Positions 6,906-16,370 of a stretch of DNA of 43,984 nucleotides are shown piece after piece. Below the pieces are notes generated by a model that saw nothing but the letters and a program-made list of their open reading frames with translations, did not search any database and was not told the DNA's origin. Origin of the DNA: a virus. Both the position numbers and the translations under genes were made by a program. Location of the stretch: positions 1 through 43,984 of the IMG/VR virus record IMGVR_UViG_3300033153_002797. The stretch is one strand, 5' to 3'. How positions within the stretch are numbered: position 1 is the stretch's first letter; the number at the start of each line of letters is the position of its first letter.

Positions 6906-8170
6906 TGGCCTTCACCGAGTTCTACGTCACCAAGGGCAGCGCGGTTTCCAACCTGAACGGCGGTGGGCCTTCGCTCGGAACCAACGACGCCCCTGTGGAC
7001 GTGAGTACAAACTGTTCATCGGACGGTGCGGGGACAGCAATCACCGATGACGATGCGGGCGGATGGCCGAATGCCGCTGTAGGTGATTTCATCTGCTTCG
7101 ATGCGGGCGGAACGCCTGAGTACGGTTCGCGGATCACGGACATCACTGGGGAGGTTCTCACCGTCACTCCGGCAGTAACCGCAAGCCAAAGCGGAAAGAC
7201 GGTGAACGTCGGCGGAGCATGGGCCACCATCGACCACGCAGCGAGCACTGTCACCACGGCATTCGTCAACGCGGCAGGCAACTCCCCGCGAGTGAACATC
7301 AAGGCGACCTCGGCCTATGCCGAGAACGTCGTCCTCGACAATTCGGGATCGAACACCGTCCCGCTCACCTTCGAAGGATACACCGCGGCGGCAGGCGATG
7401 GCGGGCAGTGCGAAGTAACAGGGCAGGCGGGCGCGGATGTCATACACGCGGCGGCGGGTAAGAACTACATCCGCCTGTTGAACATCTACGCCCACACTGC
7501 CGAGAACGGCCATTCCGCTTTCGAATGCGATATTGATCACGGGCACTTCCACAACTGTAAGGCGTTCGCCACGGGAACTGGCGGGATCGGCTTCGACACG
7601 CATGGCCTGAACAACCTACTGTTCAAGTGCTTGGTCACGGCCTCCACGAGCTATGGGTTCTGGGACGGTGACAGCATTACCTATATAGCGTGCAAGTCGA
7701 TAGACGCTGGTAGTGACGCCTTCCACGCTGACGGAGCGGCGCTTGCTATCGACTGCATAGCCGACACCCCTGCGGGCGATGGGTTTGTGCAGGAAACTAA
7801 CACGCAGATGAGGTGCTACGCCTGCACGGTGTACAATAGCGCGGGCGGAAGTGGAGTTAAGATCCAAGGAACGGCCCCGTCTGGCGCGTTTGCCCCATTT
7901 ACCCTCAACTGCGTCCTTTACGGCAACAATCAGTACGGAATTGAGCTTGTGTCGGGGTTCACCATGCCACTTCTCGCGGACTACAACGCCTTCGATGCGA
8001 ACGGCGTGGGGGATCGCCTGAACGTGGACGCTGGGCTGCACGACGTAGACGACCCAGACATCACGGGCGATCCGTTCACTGATGCGCCGGGATCCGACTT
8101 CTCCTTGAACGATACCGCGAACCGTGGGGCAGCCTGTCGGGACGCCGGTATAGACGGAGGGGATCTCTAG
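6905..8170 (+). CDS. Right-handed beta-helix tail protein (fibre or spike)
   Basis: 421 residues from the ATG overlapping the previous stop. After an N-terminal part of about 100 residues there are repeated short strands with Asn/Cys/Gly turns (about 120-330), such as Ile-Arg-Leu-Leu-Asn-Ile-Tyr-Ala, Phe-His-Asn-Cys-Lys-Ala and Tyr-Ile-Ala-Cys-Lys-Ser-Ile. This is the ladder of a right-handed parallel beta-helix (pectate-lyase-like) found in phage spikes that bind or cut polysaccharide. The C-terminus (Asp-Phe-Ser-Leu-Asn, then Gly-Ala-Ala-Cys-Arg-Asp-Ala-Gly) is the usual last part of such domains, but the normal closing motif comes only after the TAG at 8168-8170, in the same frame in the next gene. 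No catalytic residues could be assigned. Confidence 0.82.
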   Translation: MAFTEFYVTKGSAVSNLNGGGPSLGTNDAPVDVSTNCSSDGAGTAITDDDAGGWPNAAVGDFICFDAGGTPEYGSRITDITGEVLTVTPAVTASQSGKTVNVGGAWATIDHAASTVTTAFVNAAGNSPRVNIKATSAYAENVVLDNSGSNTVPLTFEGYTAAAGDGGQCEVTGQAGADVIHAAAGKNYIRLLNIYAHTAENGHSAFECDIDHGHFHNCKAFATGTGGIGFDTHGLNNLLFKCLVTASTSYGFWDGDSITYIACKSIDAGSDAFHADGAALAIDCIADTPAGDGFVQETNTQMRCYACTVYNSAGGSGVKIQGTAPSGAFAPFTLNCVLYGNNQYGIELVSGFTMPLLADYNAFDANGVGDRLNVDAGLHDVDDPDITGDPFTDAPGSDFSLNDTANRGAACRDAGIDGGDL

Positions 8171-8173
8171 CTC

Positions 8174-8839
8174 ATGGCGAGCATTGGGGCGGTACAACTT
8201 GCGGGGAGAGACATCGGGGCGGCGCAGAGTACGCCTGCCACCGGAGACGTTGCCCTTCCTGCCGCTGACGACTTCGGCACGGGGGGTGACGCGACCCTTG
8301 ACGGCGCTACCATGTCGGATACGACGCACACATGGGCGCTGGACCACGACGGCGGATGGAGCCGAAGTTCAGGGGTGGCAGTCTGTGACGCTACGGACGG
8401 TGCTCAGTATTGCGACAACATGCCGGATACAGCAGACATCGAAGTTTCAGCGGTAGCCAAGGTGGGGAAGAACGGCGTCACTGCTAGGAGAACAGCGGGC
8501 GAGAACTACTACTACCTTCGGGCGGAAATCGGTGCGGCGCTCTCTCTGTTCAAGCGCGTCAATAGTACATGGACTGCAATCGGCACCGGAGCCAACGTCA
8601 GCGCGGATGACGCCTACACGCTTCGCTGCTATAACGACACGATCTACGGGCTGCTGAATGGCTCGATTGAGATCACAGCTACTAGCCAAAGCGATCACGC
8701 CACGGGCAAGGCAGGCATGCGCGGGGCTGCTTCGGCTGATGCTTTAGATACTTGGGCGGCAGCGGTTTACACCCCGGCGGCGGGTGGGGCTTTCACGGAA
8801 CATTACTACCGGCATCTACTTGCGGGAGTATCACGATGA
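8174..8839 (+). CDS. Tail protein with beta-helix closing motif and lectin-like domain
   Basis: 221 residues, in the same reading frame as the previous gene and separated from it by TAG-CTC. The first residues repeat an Ile-Gly-Ala-Val-Gln / Asp-Ile-Gly-Ala-Ala-Gln motif, which normally closes beta-helix domains. Residues about 30-200 look like a concanavalin A-like jelly roll (Asp-Asp-Phe start, Tyr-Tyr-Tyr-Leu-Arg-Ala-Glu strand, a Gly-Lys-Ala-Gly-Met-Arg strand near the end). The nearest ribosome site is GGAGG at 8156-8160, 13 nt before the ATG, rather far. It may be an independent protein, a readthrough extension of the upstream protein, or both. The stop overlaps the next start (ATGA). 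Confidence 0.75.
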   Translation: MASIGAVQLAGRDIGAAQSTPATGDVALPAADDFGTGGDATLDGATMSDTTHTWALDHDGGWSRSSGVAVCDATDGAQYCDNMPDTADIEVSAVAKVGKNGVTARRTAGENYYYLRAEIGAALSLFKRVNSTWTAIGTGANVSADDAYTLRCYNDTIYGLLNGSIEITATSQSDHATGKAGMRGAASADALDTWAAAVYTPAAGGAFTEHYYRHLLAGVSR

Positions 8840-11373
8840 AGAAGAACGTGGCTTCTCAGAAGTGGCGCGTGTTCGCATATGGGCTTCCCGATCACGCTAG
8901 TCCGGGCGAACCCATCACCGGAGATGCGGCACAGATCAGCGCGAAGATCAGCAAAGATGGAGCCGCTCTTTCCGCTCTTGGTGATGCCGCTCCCGTTGAG
9001 TTGGAGGACGGCTTCTACGAGTTCGATCTGACGCAAGCAGAGACGAACGCTCACGATCTCTTGCTCTCTCCGGAGTCATCAACGGCAGAAGTCCAAGTCA
9101 TCGGGGTTCCGGGGAACATCGTCACCACCGCTCAGTATTTCAGCGAACTTGGGGTGGAGAGCGACGGCGATCTGACGAAGGTTAACCTGTGTGCGCAAAC
9201 GACACTCGTGGATCAGTGTACGCTTGCGGATACCGTCACAGATGTAACGAACGAAGTGAGCGCCAATATGACATCTATCAGCGGCGACACGCCTGCCGCT
9301 GACAACCTTGAGGCGATGTATGACGGAACGGGCTATGTGGACGGAACGGCTCCGTCTTCTCGGGATCAGGTTGGGAACATCGCGTCGGGTTCCGCAGCGA
9401 TCAACGCTGTCACCATCCTCGCTCCAAATGGTTTCGTCATCACCACTGGCACCAACGAAGTAAACGACGAGGACAGCACCCACGAGGAGGACGCAACCTA
9501 TCACTCTCTGGACGACGTTGGAAACGCCATCGACGCTCACTACCTCTTCAACATTGGAGGAAACGGCGCTCCCGTCTCGGTGTCGTGGCACGGATACGCT
9601 CAAGGGAATAACAAGGCGTTTGCCGTCTACGCATGGAACTACTCGCTAGGAACTCCAGCATGGGAGCAGATCGGAACTATCACAGGCTCGACGTTAGCTA
9701 CCCACCAAACCGTAGCGTTCGACCTCACATCTGGACAGGTTGGGACGGGCGCGAATATCGGTGAGGTGAAGTTCCGCTTCGCCACGGCTGACGGCGCAAC
9801 CTTCGCCACGGATCGGATCCTCTGCTCCTACGCAGTTGTGGCTCAGTCTGTCGGTTACGCTGACGGGGCGATTTGGGTTGACTCTGCCGGTACTGCCGGA
9901 GCAGAGGTTTACGTCAACGGGACGGCGGATAACCCGTGTCCTTGGGCGAACGCGCTGACCATCAACGCGACGCTTGGGCTCAACAAGTTCCACATCGCCT
10001 CCGGTGTTACCGTCACTCTTGCTGCTGCTGCCACGAACTACTCGCTCTACGGTGAGGGACTGTGGGTTCTTGCTCTCGGTGGACAGAGCATTGCCGGAGC
10101 GTTCTTCACCAAGGCATCGGTGAGCGGAACGGCCACTGGCGCTAACGCCATCTTCGAGAGATGTGCGATCCAGGCGAACGCCTCCATTGCGAATTGCAGG
10201 TTCGACAAGTGCGGCTTCAACACCCCTTCCGGGAGCCCGTTCGTTTCGAACGCCGCTGGGCAGTTCGTCTTCGTGGACTGCTTCTCTCTCGTGGCTGGAA
10301 GTGGAACGCCCTACTTCGATTTCACCGGAGAGGGAACCACGGTTGGCATCAATAACCGGAGATGGGCGGGCGGGTTCCACTGCACCATGGACTCCGACTG
10401 TGTTCTCTCGCACGAAGTTGTCGTTGGTGGTGGATGCACGATTATCACGGGTGGCGGTGACGCTGAAATCCGAGGTATCACTCGCAGCCTGACGGCGACA
10501 ATGAGCGCGGCTGAAACCGTGCAATTCGATGGGATCACCGGACCCATAATCCTGAGCGGGACCACCACGGCGACGGTTAACCTGTACGGAGTGTCTTCCT
10601 CTCTTTCAGACACGACGAGCGCAGCAACGGTGAACGACCTCACGACCCGTGGACCCGACGTGGCTGCTATCCTCGTGGACACAGGAACTACCATCCCCAC
10701 CACGCTTGGAACTCCGGCAGACACCGACATCGCTACTGACATCGCCAATGTGGATGCCAATGTGGACTCGATCTTGACGGACACAGCAGAGATCGGCGCC
10801 GCAGGAGCGGGACTCACCGATCTCGGCGGCATGTCCGTTGGCATGAAGGCGGAAGTCCAAGTGGAGGCGGATGACGCCCTTGTGGCGAACCATCTCGATC
10901 ACTTCTTCAAGGTGGCCTTCAACGCCGCTGCGGAGCCGGGAGACGCTGACTCGTGGATCAACTTCGTCACGCAGGACAACGGTAGCGGAAAGCCGCAATT
11001 CACCGTGGACGCTCTCGAAAAGGGTCCATCGGGAGGAGCGGCATCAGACCGCTACGAGGTCATGGGCGATCTCGTTCAAGACGAAGGCGGCGCTGTCCGG
11101 TGGTGCGCGTGGTTGGAACACAACGGTCAGCCTCAGACCACAGCCACGAATTGCCGTACAGACTCTTGGCAGTTCAATGGTGACGGGACGATCACGACGC
11201 TCGGGACAGATCAGGATGTCGTCAATCCCGACGCGCACGGAACGTTCAATGGGTCGATCTCGCCAGCATTGGAGCCTGGGATCGAGTACAAGATGCGCAT
11301 CATCATCGAATTTGACTCGACGGATTACGTCGGTTTCTTGCCGTTCAAGCTGCCCGTGAGAGCAACGAGTTGA
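8836..11373 (+). CDS. Large tail fibre protein
   Basis: 845 residues from the ATG at 8836, which has GGGAG at 8824-8828 and overlaps the previous stop. The first 90 residues look like a small N-terminal beta domain that may attach to the virion. Residues about 185-335 form a beta-sandwich (Trp/Tyr-rich strands), and about 345-610 are a beta-helix-like region rich in Thr, Ala and Gly with Cys at turns. A segment near 640-670 has the Asp-Ala-Asn-Val-Asp-Ser-Ile-Leu and Asp-Thr-Ala-Glu-Ile-Gly-Ala-Ala-Gly pattern that recurs in trimeric phage fibres. The C-terminal 150 residues are a beta-rich head. Host recognition is the likely role. Confidence 0.78.
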   Translation: MKKNVASQKWRVFAYGLPDHASPGEPITGDAAQISAKISKDGAALSALGDAAPVELEDGFYEFDLTQAETNAHDLLLSPESSTAEVQVIGVPGNIVTTAQYFSELGVESDGDLTKVNLCAQTTLVDQCTLADTVTDVTNEVSANMTSISGDTPAADNLEAMYDGTGYVDGTAPSSRDQVGNIASGSAAINAVTILAPNGFVITTGTNEVNDEDSTHEEDATYHSLDDVGNAIDAHYLFNIGGNGAPVSVSWHGYAQGNNKAFAVYAWNYSLGTPAWEQIGTITGSTLATHQTVAFDLTSGQVGTGANIGEVKFRFATADGATFATDRILCSYAVVAQSVGYADGAIWVDSAGTAGAEVYVNGTADNPCPWANALTINATLGLNKFHIASGVTVTLAAAATNYSLYGEGLWVLALGGQSIAGAFFTKASVSGTATGANAIFERCAIQANASIANCRFDKCGFNTPSGSPFVSNAAGQFVFVDCFSLVAGSGTPYFDFTGEGTTVGINNRRWAGGFHCTMDSDCVLSHEVVVGGGCTIITGGGDAEIRGITRSLTATMSAAETVQFDGITGPIILSGTTTATVNLYGVSSSLSDTTSAATVNDLTTRGPDVAAILVDTGTTIPTTLGTPADTDIATDIANVDANVDSILTDTAEIGAAGAGLTDLGGMSVGMKAEVQVEADDALVANHLDHFFKVAFNAAAEPGDADSWINFVTQDNGSGKPQFTVDALEKGPSGGAASDRYEVMGDLVQDEGGAVRWCAWLEHNGQPQTTATNCRTDSWQFNGDGTITTLGTDQDVVNPDAHGTFNGSISPALEPGIEYKMRIIIEFDSTDYVGFLPFKLPVRATS

Positions 11374-11446
11374 GATGTGGAAACAACGGAGATCAGTGTC
11401 GTTCATCAAGTATCCCGGCTATCCGGGGTCTGGAAAGGGAATCGCC

Positions 11447-13300
11447 ATGGCGAATAGCCTGAAATGGCCTGTAATTCAAGGCAACCAACCGGCGTTCCCC
11501 GGACGGCAAGTGACGATCCCCGCGTCCATCGCTTCCGGTGCGTCTCGCGCTCTCTTGGATCTCCGCGCCTTCTCTGCCGCCAAGAAGTCCGGACTCGACG
11601 TGTTCGGGCGGTACTCCATCGCTCAAATGCTCGACATGCTGTTCTTCGCCAACGGTAAGGACGCGGTGCAAATCTTCGATCCTGCCAATCAGACGGTGAA
11701 GAACCTTGGACTCGCCGCTCCTGCTGCTGCTCCGACGACTGCCGATCAGGGCACGGGGACGTTCGCCGGAACCTACACCTACGTCGTGCGGTGGATGAGA
11801 CTCGCTACGGGTGAGTTCTCTGCTCCTTCGGACATCGACACCATAACCGCTGACGGAAGTTCTGAGTTCGTTCGGGTGACATGGACGGACCCGAGTATCG
11901 ACGGTGCTGACAGGGCTCAGGTGTTCCGCTCCAAGACGGGGCTGATTGGGCCTCTGTACCTGATTGCCACGGTGGACATCACCACGGAACTCTTTGACGA
12001 TGACACCGCAGATAACGACATCGACATCACGCTCATTCTACCGGCTCGTCCCGCTCCGGGCGGTTCGTCTTCGGTGCCCGTCTTCGACTTCATCGAGAGC
12101 TACAACGGGCGGCTGTGGGGAGTCAAGGACGACGATCTCTACTGGAGCGAAGCGAACTTCCCGTGGATGATTCCGGCCACGAACTTTGTCAAGGTGCAGC
12201 CCAACGACAGGGACAAGGTGACGGCTATCCGGCAGTCTTCCGGTGCGCTCTACATCTTCAAGCGCCGTCACACCTACGTCGTGTCCAACATCGAACTAGA
12301 GGCGGGGATCGCAGGGCAGGGGCAGCTACTTCTGCCGACTATCACGATGGTGGACAACGCCACCGGAGCAGCTTCCGAAGACTCCATCGTGAGTGCCGAG
12401 AACCGCCTCTACTTCATGTCCGGTGAAGGGAAGCTCTACGAACTCACGGGAGGAGCAGCAACCGAGATCGGGCCGAAACTCGAAGGGACGCTCAAGACTC
12501 TCTTCACCAAGAGACTTGCGGACGTTTCAGCAGGGTACGACGAAGCCAACCGCAAGGTGTGGTTCACGATGACTCAGGACGAGGACGTTCACAACAACCT
12601 GGGTATCGTCTTGGATCTCGCGTCTCCCGGTTGGTATCTGGACACTCGCCACATGGAAACCATCGGGCAATTGCAGGACGCCGATGGACGTGAACGGATG
12701 GTGTTCGGTGATCTGCTCGGCAACGTCTACCAGATGGGCTACGGCTATTCCTTCGGGGCTCTCTCAGGGACGCTCTACGGCACCGTCACCAGCGCCACGC
12801 GCAATACGCTGAAACACACAGGGGCGGTGTTCGCCATCGACGTAGCGGGGCTTCCTGTGACTTTGGTGGATAGCGACAACTTCGTGGTGGAGCGGAACAC
12901 GATTGCTGCTCGGGACGGGGACGAGGATCTGACGATGCTCTACCCGTGGACCACGGTTCCTGACTCAAACTACACCTACCTGATTGGCTCCAATGCTCCG
13001 AGTTGGACCTACGGCTACACGGATCTTGGTTCGCCTTCGGTGTGGAAGCAGATCAAGACGATAGAGGTATCCTTCGATCCTTCGACGTGGAAGGGCGCGT
13101 TCTTCCTGAGTATTGACGAGGGAGCGGAGCGGTTTGCGGGGTATGTGGATTTCGCCAATACGCGGGGCAAGTACACGGTGCCAATCTTCCTTGGAGGGAA
13201 CGAGTTGAAGGTGAGGGTGGAGGCTTTGGACGGAGGCCAGCCGTTCGGCATCCACGCTCTTGAGTTCGCTATTCAGACTTCAGGGCCGAACCTTTTATGA
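11447..13300 (+). CDS. Tail nozzle protein (beta-propeller hub)
   Basis: 617 residues from ATG 11447, which has AAAGGGA 6 nt upstream; an in-frame ATG at 11375 has only a poor ribosome site and would add 24 residues. The order fits podovirus nozzles (P22 gp10 / T7 gp12 / SU10 type): N-terminal beta part; a fibronectin-III-like insert at about 100-190 (Tyr-Val-Val-Arg-Trp, then Ala-Pro-Ser and an Arg-Val-Thr-Trp strand); then propeller-like blades with Asn-Gly-Arg-Leu-Trp-Gly, Ala-Leu-Tyr-Ile-Phe-Lys, Asn-Arg-Leu-Tyr-Phe-Met and Lys-Val-Trp-Phe-Thr-Met strands (about 200-430). The C-terminal 180 residues are beta-rich. It extends the adaptor ring to form the tube through which DNA leaves. Confidence 0.82.
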   Translation: MANSLKWPVIQGNQPAFPGRQVTIPASIASGASRALLDLRAFSAAKKSGLDVFGRYSIAQMLDMLFFANGKDAVQIFDPANQTVKNLGLAAPAAAPTTADQGTGTFAGTYTYVVRWMRLATGEFSAPSDIDTITADGSSEFVRVTWTDPSIDGADRAQVFRSKTGLIGPLYLIATVDITTELFDDDTADNDIDITLILPARPAPGGSSSVPVFDFIESYNGRLWGVKDDDLYWSEANFPWMIPATNFVKVQPNDRDKVTAIRQSSGALYIFKRRHTYVVSNIELEAGIAGQGQLLLPTITMVDNATGAASEDSIVSAENRLYFMSGEGKLYELTGGAATEIGPKLEGTLKTLFTKRLADVSAGYDEANRKVWFTMTQDEDVHNNLGIVLDLASPGWYLDTRHMETIGQLQDADGRERMVFGDLLGNVYQMGYGYSFGALSGTLYGTVTSATRNTLKHTGAVFAIDVAGLPVTLVDSDNFVVERNTIAARDGDEDLTMLYPWTTVPDSNYTYLIGSNAPSWTYGYTDLGSPSVWKQIKTIEVSFDPSTWKGAFFLSIDEGAERFAGYVDFANTRGKYTVPIFLGGNELKVRVEALDGGQPFGIHALEFAIQTSGPNLL

Positions 13301-13719
13301 GCGGCATCGAAACCTACATGAAGCGGGAGCAGAACGCATCGTTGGCGGTGACGGTTCCTGTCACCATCGGCGTGTCGGATACCGTTCCGCTTCTAGCTGC
13401 TCCGCAGGGTGGGGCGACGTTACTCCGCATTCGCTTCATGCCGCCGATCACTTACGCTGTGGACGGTTCGAACTATTGGACGCTCTCGCTGATTGTGTAC
13501 GACGCTGACGGGACAGAGAAGCGAACGATCACCTTGGACAATTGCGGGTTGAACGTGTTGCCGTTCACGAAGCACAAGACGATGACATGGCCGGTTGTCG
13601 GGCGTTTTGACGAGCGGATGGACGAGGGCGAGACGGTTGCCCTTCAGATTGACACTACCGGCTCGCCCGGTACGGATTACTTGGTGGTTCAACTGGATTA
13701 CCTGCGAGCAGGGAGGTAG
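13297..13719 (+). CDS. Small tail structural protein
   Basis: 140 residues, beta-rich, ATGA overlap with the nozzle gene. It reads as one beta-sandwich: strands at about 17-33, 38-48, 58-80 and 120-137, with an acidic loop (Asp-Glu-Arg-Met-Asp-Glu-Gly-Glu) near 105-113. A single small beta protein right after the nozzle may cap or decorate the tail tip. No family recognised. The stop TAG lies 3 nt before the next ATG and in the same frame, but that ATG has its own perfect ribosome site (GGGAGG, 6 nt). Confidence 0.72.
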   Translation: MSGIETYMKREQNASLAVTVPVTIGVSDTVPLLAAPQGGATLLRIRFMPPITYAVDGSNYWTLSLIVYDADGTEKRTITLDNCGLNVLPFTKHKTMTWPVVGRFDERMDEGETVALQIDTTGSPGTDYLVVQLDYLRAGR

Positions 13720-13722
13720 ATC

Positions 13723-14793
13723 ATGGCTTGGAGCATCGGCAGATGGCATCAGCACGAAAAGGGCCGGGTAGACAGGGCGATCAAGAAAGGCCCTGCCGCC
13801 ATCCAGACGTTGATCGACGACTACGAAGCGCGGTATGAGAACAACGTCGGTGCGGGGGAATCCGATTGGGGAACGCTCCACGGGAACATGCTGTGGAATC
13901 TCTACAAGGCTGGAGGCCAAGGTCCGGGCGAGCCCTACGAGGGGCGGAACGACTACATCAAGAACGTCGTTGGGAGGGGTGGCGATCCGCTCGGTTACGG
14001 TGAGTGGAAGCCGGGACAGAAGGATGTCTACTTCGATGAGGAAACCGGCGAGTCGTCAGCAGAACCACCGGAAGGGTACGAAGGACCGGACCTGACGGAG
14101 CGGAAGCAGGATTGGCGGGAGATGAGTGCGCCTCCCAACTGGCTGAAATCCATGGCCTCCAAGGACGGCGGTGAGCTTCAGCTTCAGTTCATGGCGATGG
14201 AAAACGCCATGGCGGGGCGGGCGGCAGCCGTCGATCAACTCACGGGTTTCGATGAGGAGATGCAGGAGCAGATCGGACAGCCGGTAATCTCTCCCGAAGA
14301 CGAGCAAGAGATGCTTGCCATGTCTTCCGGCACGATTGCTCAGGGGTACGAGAACCAACGTCTCGGGGCTACTCACGCCATGGGAATGCGGGGCATCGAT
14401 CCCCGATCAGGCGTTAATCAGGAGTTGATGGCTTCGATGCGTTTCGGCGCTTTGGCTGAACAGGCGCAGACGGACATCGGAACACGGCTTCAGAACAAGC
14501 AAATCAACCGCGGTGCCTTGGAACGAGCGATTGGGCTCAGGACAGGTATTCAGGGTGGGATTGCAGACTTGATGGCGGGACAGCCGTTGGCTGCAACGTC
14601 CATGGCTGCGGCTTCATCCTCGATGGTTCACTCCGCGAATATGGCTGACTTGGCCTACGACATGGGCAAGCCGAAGGGCGTTCTCGGCTCCATGCAGGCG
14701 GGCGCTGTTCAGGGTTCTCAGGCAGCCGGTGGCGGAATCATGGGTATCGCTGGCGGCGCTATCAACGCTCCCATTAGCATGATTAATCGGTAA
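13723..14793 (+). CDS. Internal virion / DNA ejection protein A
   Basis: 356 residues. An N-terminal helical part is followed by an acidic Pro/Tyr-rich region (85-130). A long helical part (145-290) is rich in Met, Ala and Gln and includes a Met-Gly-Met-Arg-Gly-Ile-Asp-Pro-Arg-Ser-Gly turn. The C-terminus is a Gly/Ala hydrophobic tail (Gly-Gly-Gly-Ile-Met-Gly-Ile-Ala-Gly-Gly). This organisation, and the position after the nozzle, match the first of three podovirus ejection proteins (P22 gp7, T7 gp14 roles), which leave the head and form a channel across the host envelope. The Gly-rich tail could insert in a membrane. Sequence similarity to named families is weak. Confidence 0.72.
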   Translation: MAWSIGRWHQHEKGRVDRAIKKGPAAIQTLIDDYEARYENNVGAGESDWGTLHGNMLWNLYKAGGQGPGEPYEGRNDYIKNVVGRGGDPLGYGEWKPGQKDVYFDEETGESSAEPPEGYEGPDLTERKQDWREMSAPPNWLKSMASKDGGELQLQFMAMENAMAGRAAAVDQLTGFDEEMQEQIGQPVISPEDEQEMLAMSSGTIAQGYENQRLGATHAMGMRGIDPRSGVNQELMASMRFGALAEQAQTDIGTRLQNKQINRGALERAIGLRTGIQGGIADLMAGQPLAATSMAAASSSMVHSANMADLAYDMGKPKGVLGSMQAGAVQGSQAAGGGIMGIAGGAINAPISMINR

Positions 14794-14804
14794 AGGAGTT
14801 CGAT

Positions 14805-16370
14805 ATGGTGATCTGGGGCGGAATGGCTGCTGGCGCTCTCAGCGGAGGGGGCGGCGGAATAGGCGACATGATCGGCGGGATCATCGGTGGCGGTGGGGGT
14901 GGAGCCCAAGCAACGGAACCAACCGCTCTCGCCCCGAGGCAAACTCCGCACTTCGGGACGATGATGCTCCAGGCATTTCTCGGTGGCGTTCCGGGCGTTG
15001 GTGGCAAGCGGAATACGCTCGCCGCAGGCAGTCTGGACATGCAACTCCAGTCGGGCATGATCACCGAAGGCGAATACTACAAGCTCAAATCGCTCGGGCA
15101 CGAAGCGAAGTACAAGAACGAGCTGTGGACGAAGAACGCCGCCTACGAGGATTGGCTTAAGGGGACGGATGTTGGTGGTGGAGTTAGAGCGCGTCCGGTT
15201 GGACTGGGACCGTCACCGTTGAACGACGCTGAGAAGACGTATCTCAAGATCCCGACCTCGTGGCAAGTAAACGCTTCGAAGCAGATCGCCGCAATCATGG
15301 ATCCCAAGAGCGGGCTGTCTGAGCCGGAGCAGATCCAAGCTCTCCATGACTCCGACGATCTGACGAGACAGTGGGCGGGCTTGCGCGTCTACTCCATGGA
15401 GGAGCGCAGGCAGCAGGAGGTGGGAAATCTCCGATGGGGGTGGGCGGAAGGAACCCTCAATCCGAAGCAGGAGGAGATGTATAAGAAGCTCACTGCCAAG
15501 CCGTTGACCGCTCACGATCAGATGACGAAGGATGAAGTTGATACTTGGTCGCACTGGAACGTGAACTGGCTCAAGTATCTCGACACCAACAACGTCATCG
15601 AGTCGGACCTGACGAAAGAGGAACTGAAGCACCATCGCCTCAAGGCGTTCGGCGGTGACTACGGCGCGGCGGTGATGTTCGACCACTACAACGGGAAGTA
15701 CGGAGAGAAATTCACAGCTCGCAGCACAGAGAAGAAGCGAGACCAGTTTCAACTCGCCGTACTCCGGTTCCTGCCACAGATTGACGAGCACCCGACGCTC
15801 TCGCCGGAGCAGAAGATCACGCTCAAGCAGAAGATCGGCAGAGCCAGGAGCTATCCCGCGCTCAAGAACATCACGGGACCGAACGGCGAGCCCCTTGGCG
15901 ACATCGCTTACGACGGCGTGAAGGTGGTAGAGAACGAGATATTCCTTGCCAATGCGGAGATGGCAGACGAGAAACTCCGACTCGACAGAGGGACCGCAAG
16001 GCTGAGGTACGACGACGCGAGGCAGGATTGGCTCGCCCGTGTAAGCCCCGAGGAGCAGCGCAAGATTGATTTGGACATCAAGGTTGCCGAGGAGCAGCGC
16101 GAGATCCAAGCCAGAAAGGATGTCGCCACATTCCTAGCGGATCTCAAGGCGCAGTATGCAGGTGGAGAACTCGCCGGGATCACCCCGGCAACCGGATCGA
16201 CTATTGTCAATAAGATCTCAGAGTTGCTCATAGCTGACTCCAGAGCCAAGGATGACGGAGCACCAGCCGTCATCACTGATCCTGAAGACGTGGAGATGAT
16301 GTACGACATACTGATGAAGGTGTTCAGTGACTATCAGGAGAAGATGAATGCCGCCGAAAACAAAGAGTAA
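14805..16370 (+). CDS. Internal virion / DNA ejection protein B
   Basis: 521 residues, strong ribosome site AAAGGAG. The first 35 residues are a Gly-rich hydrophobic segment (repeated Gly-Gly-Gly with Ile, Met, Ala), the mirror image of the Gly-rich tail of the gene before it. The rest is charged and helical, with many Lys/Glu and Trp, suiting an extended internal core protein. Position and composition fit the middle ejection protein of podoviruses. The last 23 nt overlap the start of the next gene in another frame. No lytic transglycosylase motif was seen. Confidence 0.72.
   Translation: MVIWGGMAAGALSGGGGGIGDMIGGIIGGGGGGAQATEPTALAPRQTPHFGTMMLQAFLGGVPGVGGKRNTLAAGSLDMQLQSGMITEGEYYKLKSLGHEAKYKNELWTKNAAYEDWLKGTDVGGGVRARPVGLGPSPLNDAEKTYLKIPTSWQVNASKQIAAIMDPKSGLSEPEQIQALHDSDDLTRQWAGLRVYSMEERRQQEVGNLRWGWAEGTLNPKQEEMYKKLTAKPLTAHDQMTKDEVDTWSHWNVNWLKYLDTNNVIESDLTKEELKHHRLKAFGGDYGAAVMFDHYNGKYGEKFTARSTEKKRDQFQLAVLRFLPQIDEHPTLSPEQKITLKQKIGRARSYPALKNITGPNGEPLGDIAYDGVKVVENEIFLANAEMADEKLRLDRGTARLRYDDARQDWLARVSPEEQRKIDLDIKVAEEQREIQARKDVATFLADLKAQYAGGELAGITPATGSTIVNKISELLIADSRAKDDGAPAVITDPEDVEMMYDILMKVFSDYQEKMNAAENKE

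Noticed and set aside
13717-13725. Same-frame TAG between the 13297 and 13723 genes, as possible readthrough
   Set aside because: The downstream ATG has a perfect ribosome site (GGGAGG, 6 nt), so ordinary coupled initiation explains it.
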